This document shows, piece by piece, positions 52,083 through 55,839 of a stretch of 55,839 nucleotides of DNA. The translations under genes were made by a program, and so were the position numbers. Positions within the stretch are counted from its first letter, which is position 1. Every line of letters starts with the position of its first letter. The DNA comes from Lachnospiraceae bacterium (lineage in GTDB: Bacteria; Bacillota; Clostridia; Lachnospirales; Lachnospiraceae): positions 1 to 55,839 of the forward strand of contig SVFJ01000012.1 of the NCBI GenBank assembly GCA_015056925.1, in the 5' to 3' direction. Below the pieces are notes generated by a model. It saw only the letters and a list, made by a program, of their open reading frames with translations, was not told the DNA's origin and searched no databases.

Positions 52083-52268
52083 TGGAATGGGAAAGTGCTC
52101 GAAAAGTAGTGGAAGTTAAACAAGAATCAGCGAAGCTGATTCTTGCAGAGTGTTGCCGTCGGGCAACACTTTTTTATGGAATAGGAAAGTGCTCGAAAAG
52201 TAGTGGAAGCTAAACAAGAATCAGCTATGCTGATTCTTGCGAAGTGTTGCCGCCGGGCAACACTTTTT
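52081..52268. repeat. Two 94-bp direct repeats, each with two hairpins
   Basis: Units 52081-52174 and 52175-52268 differ at only a few positions. Each has CAAGAATCAGC/GCTGATTCTTG (3-nt loop) and then AGTGTTGCC/GGCAACACT followed by a T-run, so the array ends glf transcription three times over. The second unit runs into the stop codon of the convergent FliD-like gene. Confidence 0.85.
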
Positions 52269-53554
52269 TAGCAATACACATTGAATAACATACCGCTATA
52301 TGCGCTGGTGGTGTACGGGTCGATAAAAGTATTTCCCGGATTCTTGTAAGCGCATATCTTTTTGTTAACATATTCCATAGGGTCTAAAGTGATAGCTTCC
52401 ATCTTTTCAAGAATATGATTACCAAATTTGCGAAGTGCATCCGGTTCAGCTATGGTATGCTGCGGTGTAAAGCTTAAGGTATCGTCTTCGTTGGCTGTAA
52501 TACCATACTGGGCGATTCGTCCTTGATGCTGAAGCAGCATATAGTGCATTTCACGGCGAAGTCTTGCAGTTGCGATATTTTGTGAATCATCATAATCAGA
52601 TGTAATACTTATGAAATCATTATAGCTGTTCACGAATTCCTGAATATTATGATTGATGGATTCGGAATCAGGAGCAAGACCGATAATTACCGGTTTATCG
52701 TCCGGCGCATGATTGGTTTGGTGCAACGTAATCTCATAGGCTTCTTCCAAGGTAAAGGTATTGGAATAAGAGGTATGCTCTTCACCATTAATCTCATAGG
52801 TGGCATTGGTTGCCGGAGAGATATTTTTATTTAATCCCAAATAGTTCACAACGCCCTGTCTGTAACTGGTGTGGTGGTCGGATATCTTAAAGTGATAATC
52901 TCTTTGAGGCGGTAAACCGGTAGCATGAGAGGTGATTTCCAAATAGGACATATCCTGACCGAAGGTTTTTACCGTGGCATCCAGTCCGAACTCAGAGCGG
53001 TTAATCAGCTTGGCAATCTTTGTTTGCAGCTGCTCATTGGTTTCCTTATCTTTAATATGAAACTGGAGCTCGTATTGTACATGATTAATGTCAATATCAA
53101 AGGAATAGGAATCTGATTCCAAACCAACAGGTTCATTAGCAGGAAGCGGAGCGCTTGTATTCTTTTGCGGAGAAGCCAATTCTTTTACACGCAGTTCATA
53201 TAAAGAATCAGAGACTTGCGTATGTTCAGAACGGTTATATTCTATCGTTGCAATACTTTCATTATTACTGTAAGCAGATTTTCTGGAGAAAAGGCTGTCG
53301 GTATCCATGCCGCCAAGTGAAGCGATACTATGACTGAAATCACGCGCACTTTCCTTTAACTGTACTGCAAAACGTTTTGTATCTGTTGTCGGGTCTAACA
53401 TGTAAAATGGAGATTTACGATTAAGCTGAAGAATGCGTCCATAGATATCTGTCAGCTCGTCTTTGTCATGCTTGTCAAAGCGGGTTGATTTCTTAGGCGC
53501 ATATAAGCTTAGATAATTATCATAGATTTGAACTGAAGCAAAACTCATGGACAC
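52268..53554 (-). CDS. FliD-like protein lacking the usual N-terminal coiled coil
   Basis: 428 aa. The middle follows the order of FliD head domains: ESIATIEYNRSEHTQVSDSL then YELRVKELASPQ; later SYSFDIDINHVQYELQFHIK, LEITSHATGLPP, LGLNKNISPATNATYEING, and finally IQEFVNSYNDFISITSDYDD. It lacks the FliD N-terminus (GIDTES-type) and has a short C-terminus, so it could not form a standard cap on its own. On the minus strand, AAGGAAGGGTAG precedes the ATG. It may be a cap accessory, a secreted adhesin-like head or a decayed fliD; identification rests on pattern and not on a decisive motif. Confidence 0.6.
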   Translation of the reverse strand: MSMSFASVQIYDNYLSLYAPKKSTRFDKHDKDELTDIYGRILQLNRKSPFYMLDPTTDTKRFAVQLKESARDFSHSIASLGGMDTDSLFSRKSAYSNNESIATIEYNRSEHTQVSDSLYELRVKELASPQKNTSAPLPANEPVGLESDSYSFDIDINHVQYELQFHIKDKETNEQLQTKIAKLINRSEFGLDATVKTFGQDMSYLEITSHATGLPPQRDYHFKISDHHTSYRQGVVNYLGLNKNISPATNATYEINGEEHTSYSNTFTLEEAYEITLHQTNHAPDDKPVIIGLAPDSESINHNIQEFVNSYNDFISITSDYDDSQNIATARLRREMHYMLLQHQGRIAQYGITANEDDTLSFTPQHTIAEPDALRKFGNHILEKMEAITLDPMEYVNKKICAYKNPGNTFIDPYTTSAYSGMLFNVYC

Positions 53555-53626
53555 TACCCTTCCTTTCTTATCTATATAATAAGCTCCTTCTTTCTTATTA
53601 TAAATAGATACTTTTGAAAATCGGAT

Positions 53627-53656
53627 TATACTAGGTCATAACACTCCCCTAGTATA
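53627..53656. promoter_or_regulatory. Inverted repeat overlapping -10 of FliD-like gene
   Basis: TATACTAGG (53627-53635) and CCTAGTATA (53648-53656), a perfect 9-bp dyad with a 12-nt centre. On the minus strand the proximal arm leads into TATAAT, so it looks like a repressor or activator operator for the gene at 52268-53554. Confidence 0.5.
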
Positions 53657-53768
53657 GGCGTAGATAATCCATTTATTTAAGCTAAATATAACATATAGTC
53701 AGACAAAAAGCAATAAAAAGTGATACTTTTGAACTAGTGTGATGCAGATGCAACTGCAGAAAAATCAG

Positions 53769-53797
53769 TTGACGCTGTCGGCGATGTGTGATATAGT
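53769..53797 (+). promoter_or_regulatory. sigma-A promoter of rpmG-secE-nusG
   Basis: TTGACG (53769-53774), 17-nt spacer, TATAGT (53792-53797). About 110-nt leader to rpmG. Nothing else coding is seen between 53555 and 53913. Confidence 0.8.
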
Positions 53798-53913
53798 TGA
53801 TAGGCAAGATGTGAAATAGGTCTTTTTTTTATGCAAATTTTGCAAAAAGATGATTTTATGGCTTGCGGATTAGAACAAAAGGAAAGATTAGAAACGCTAG
53901 CGGAGGTGGAATT

Positions 53914-54063
53914 ATGCGTACAAAGATTACATTAGCTTGTACAGAGTGCAAACAGCGTAACTACAATACCACAAAGGATAAGAAGACTCATCCTGACAGA
54001 ATGGAAATCAAGAAGTATTGTAGATTCTGTAAGACTCACACAAATCACAAGGAAACAAAATAA
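53914..54063 (+). CDS. rpmG: Ribosomal protein bL33
   Basis: 49-aa 50S subunit protein. [20 protein letters not shown] with CxxC, then YCRFCKTHT with a second CxxC, marks the zinc-binding form of bL33. ATG at 53914 follows GGAGGTGG. It begins the rpmG-secE-nusG unit, the usual order in Firmicutes. Confidence 0.95.
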   Translation: MRTKITLACTECKQRNYNTTKDKKTHPDRMEIKKYCRFCKTHTNHKETK

Positions 54064-54090
54064 GTCAAAGAGATCCACAGGAGGCATACT

Positions 54091-54297
54091 ATGGGAGATT
54101 CAGCAAAGACAGATGCTCCAAAGGTTAGCTTTTGGAAGAGTGTAAAGACAGAATTTAATAAGATTGTTTGGCCTGATAAGAAGGATTGTTTCAAACAGTC
54201 AGTTGCTGTTCTTTGTGTTTCGATTGTATTGGGATTTATCATTACCTTTATGGATACTCTTATCCAGTATGGAATTAACTTCATAACTGCATTATAA
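54091..54297 (+). CDS. secE: Preprotein translocase subunit SecE
   Basis: 68 aa: the conserved amphipathic region SFWKSVKTEFNKIVWPDKKD and one membrane segment (about residues 39-62, VAVLCVSIVLGFIITFMDTL). SecE clamps SecY in the Sec channel. A GGAGGCATACT site precedes the ATG. Confidence 0.95.
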   Translation: MGDSAKTDAPKVSFWKSVKTEFNKIVWPDKKDCFKQSVAVLCVSIVLGFIITFMDTLIQYGINFITAL

Positions 54298-54314
54298 GAG
54301 TGAGGATGAATAGT

Positions 54315-55043
54315 ATGGAAGAAAAGAAAGAACCAAAGGCAGTAGCCAAGAAGCTGATTGAGCCTATGATGAAGGAGTGGGAGCCGGTATCCCCAAAGAA
54401 GCCGGAGCCTACAGTAGTTGAAGAGGTTGAAGAAGTAGTGGAAACTGAAAAAGTAGAAGAACAGGTTATTGCACCGGAAGTCGATACTGAGCCACACAGT
54501 AATGTTGCTTTAAGCGACAACAAGAGTGGTAAGGGAATGGGCTGGTACGTAGTTCATACTTATTCAGGATACGAGAACAAGGTTAAGGCCAATATTGAGA
54601 AAGCAATTGAAAACAGACATCTTGAGAATGAGATTCTTGAAGTAAGAGTTCCGTTACAGGATGTTGTTGAATTGAAGAATGGCGTGGAGAAGAGCAGCCA
54701 GAAGAAGCTTTTCCCTGGTTATGTTCTGCTTCATATGGATGCGGATAACAACGACGCATGGTATGTTGTTCGTAATACCAGAGGTGTTACAGGCTTCGTA
54801 GGTCCGGGAAGTAAGCCGGTTCCTCTTACAGATGAGGAGCTTAGGGCGTTAGACTTCAGCGTAGATGTTAATGTTGACTTCGCTGAGGGAGATTATATTT
54901 CCGTTATCGCCGGAGTATGGAAGGATACAGTTGGTTCTATTCAGAAGGTTGATGCCATAAGACAGACTGTAACCATTAATGTTGAGATGTTCGGAAGAGA
55001 GACTCCGGTCGAAATCAGCTTCCAGGATGTCAAGAAGATGTAA
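54315..55043 (+). CDS. nusG: Transcription factor NusG with acidic N-terminal extension
   Basis: 242 aa. NGN domain from about residue 75 (GWYVVHTYSGYENKVKANIE, FPGYVLLHM, GVTGFVGPGSKPVPL) and a KOW domain near 185-240 (EGDYISVIAGVWKDTVGSIQ). About 70 extra N-terminal residues rich in Glu, Pro and Val precede the NGN domain; bacterial NusG usually lacks them. Start at ATG 54315 (GAGGATGAATAGT upstream) rather than GTG 54300. NusG binds RNA polymerase and links it to Rho or the ribosome. Confidence 0.93.
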   Translation: MEEKKEPKAVAKKLIEPMMKEWEPVSPKKPEPTVVEEVEEVVETEKVEEQVIAPEVDTEPHSNVALSDNKSGKGMGWYVVHTYSGYENKVKANIEKAIENRHLENEILEVRVPLQDVVELKNGVEKSSQKKLFPGYVLLHMDADNNDAWYVVRNTRGVTGFVGPGSKPVPLTDEELRALDFSVDVNVDFAEGDYISVIAGVWKDTVGSIQKVDAIRQTVTINVEMFGRETPVEISFQDVKKM

Positions 55044-55060
55044 AATCGTTAATCAAAGGA

Positions 55061-55089
55061 TTGACACAAACGAGTAGTTGTAATAAAAT
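55061..55089 (+). promoter_or_regulatory. sigma-A promoter of rplK-rplA
   Basis: TTGACA (55061-55066), 17-nt spacer, TAAAAT (55084-55089). Confidence 0.88.
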
Positions 55090-55095
55090 ATTAGC

Positions 55096-55193
55096 CGGAC
55101 TAATTTTATTTTGTAGTCCGTGTGGGAGGGTCATCCACCCAAACTACCACAAAACAGTCTAGAGACTGAGAATTATTTTTAGGAGGTGCCATC
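55096..55193 (+). promoter_or_regulatory. Structured leader of rplK operon
   Basis: GGACTA/TAGTCC hairpin, then a GTGGGAGGGT...CACCC helix and ACCAC downstream. Such a leader is a plausible site for autogenous control by L1 or another ribosomal protein; the exact family is not identified. Confidence 0.5.
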
Positions 55194-55619
55194 ATGGCAA
55201 AGAAAGTACAAGGATATATTAAATTACAGATTCCTGCCGCAAAAGCAACACCGGCTCCACCAGTTGGTCCAGCACTTGGACAGCATGGTGTAAATATCGT
55301 TGAGTTTACAAAGCAGTTTAATGCAAGAACAGCAGATCAGGAAGGTATGATCATTCCTGTTGTTATCACAGTATATGCAGATAGAAGTTTCAGCTTCGTT
55401 ACAAAGACTCCGCCTGCAGCAGTTTTATTAAAGAAGGCTTGTAACCTTAAGACTGCTTCAGCAGTACCTAACAAAAATAAGGTAGCTACTATTTCTAAGG
55501 CAAAGATTCAGGAAATCGCTGAATTAAAGATGCCTGACTTAAATGCAGCAAGCCTTGAGGCTGCTATGAGCATGATAGCAGGTACAGCAAGAAGTATGGG
55601 TATCACAGTAGAAGACTAA
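55194..55619 (+). CDS. rplK: Ribosomal protein uL11
   Basis: 141 aa with [38 protein letters not shown] and the final [12 protein letters not shown]: a canonical uL11. It binds 23S rRNA at the GTPase centre. TTAGGAGGTG precedes the ATG. rplA follows after 16 bases. Confidence 0.96.
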   Translation: MAKKVQGYIKLQIPAAKATPAPPVGPALGQHGVNIVEFTKQFNARTADQEGMIIPVVITVYADRSFSFVTKTPPAAVLLKKACNLKTASAVPNKNKVATISKAKIQEIAELKMPDLNAASLEAAMSMIAGTARSMGITVED

Positions 55620-55635
55620 GCGGAGGTAAAGAAGA

Positions 55636-55839
55636 ATGAAACACGGAAAGAAATATGTTGAATCTGCGAAGTTAATTGATCGCGCAACTTTTTATGAAAT
55701 TGATGAAGCCGTAGCATTAGCTAAGAAAACAGCTACAGCTAAGTTTGATGAAACAGTAGAAGTTCATATCAGAACAGGCTGTGACGGACGTCATGCTGAG
55801 CAGCAGATCCGTGGTGCAGTTGTTCTCCCTAACGGTACA
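55636..55839 (+). CDS. rplA: Ribosomal protein uL1 (partial, runs off window)
   Basis: First 68 codons ([40 protein letters not shown]) match uL1, the L1-stalk protein that often represses its own operon. CGGAGGTAA lies before the ATG. The remainder lies beyond the right end. Confidence 0.95.
   Translation, partial: MKHGKKYVESAKLIDRATFYEIDEAVALAKKTATAKFDETVEVHIRTGCDGRHAEQQIRGAVVLPNGT

Overview
The window reads as a low-GC Firmicute of the Clostridia, most probably a motile Lachnospiraceae (Roseburia/Agathobacter/Butyrivibrio-like). This rests on the gene order flgM-flgN-flgK-flgK-flgL-fliW-csrA-flaG-fliD-fliS, on the flagellin N-terminus (MVVQHNL.AMN.NRMLG), and on sigma-D/sigma-28 type promoters (TAAA-N15/16-[GT][CT]CGATAT). 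No species call is made.

Layout. (1) 225-10875: late flagellar genes in one direction. A sigma-28 promoter precedes flgM-flgN-flgK-flgK2-flgL, then come fliW-csrA, then a second sigma-28 promoter precedes flaG-fliD-fliS-fliT-like. (2) 11295-26079: seven tandem flagellin paralogues of 525-581 aa, interrupted only by an Rpn-family nuclease gene on the opposite strand. The flagellins fall into two regulatory styles. hag1, hag2 and hag4 have leaders with a shared two-hairpin RNA element plus a CsrA-type GGA hairpin; hag5 and hag6 have short sigma-28 leaders without them. hag3 and hag7 keep only a GGA hairpin. (3) 26242-48529: a glycan-modification island read in the flagellin direction. It holds glycosyltransferases of several folds, cytidylyltransferase-like proteins, a CDP-glycerol-phosphotransferase-like protein, methyltransferases, an AsnB amidotransferase, an epimerase and an acetyltransferase broken by one stop codon. 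Ten consecutive-region genes (33556-46282) carry or consist of the same small Rossmann-like module. (4) 48614-52035: a second Rpn-family gene, another TPR glycosyltransferase and UDP-galactopyranose mutase. (5) 52268-53554 (minus): a divergent FliD-like protein behind a 94-bp tandem repeat of terminator hairpins. (6) 53914-end: housekeeping rpmG-secE-nusG-rplK-rplA.

How it fits together. FlgM/sigma-28 times late gene expression; FliW and CsrA are expected to set flagellin translation through the GGA sites in the leaders; FliS, FliT-like, FlgN and FliD export and cap the filament; the island most likely decorates the flagellins. The CDP/phosphotransferase/methyltransferase set resembles in outline the phosphodiester-linked flagellin glycan system of Clostridioides difficile (inference).

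The most novel-looking material is in the flagellin leaders: a three-copy structured element with compensatory stem changes, and two sigma-28 promoters whose transcripts should end at intrinsic terminators before reaching the flagellin gene. One of these predicted transcripts carries seven AGGA/ANGGA motifs in about 155 nt, the hallmark of a CsrA-binding small RNA.
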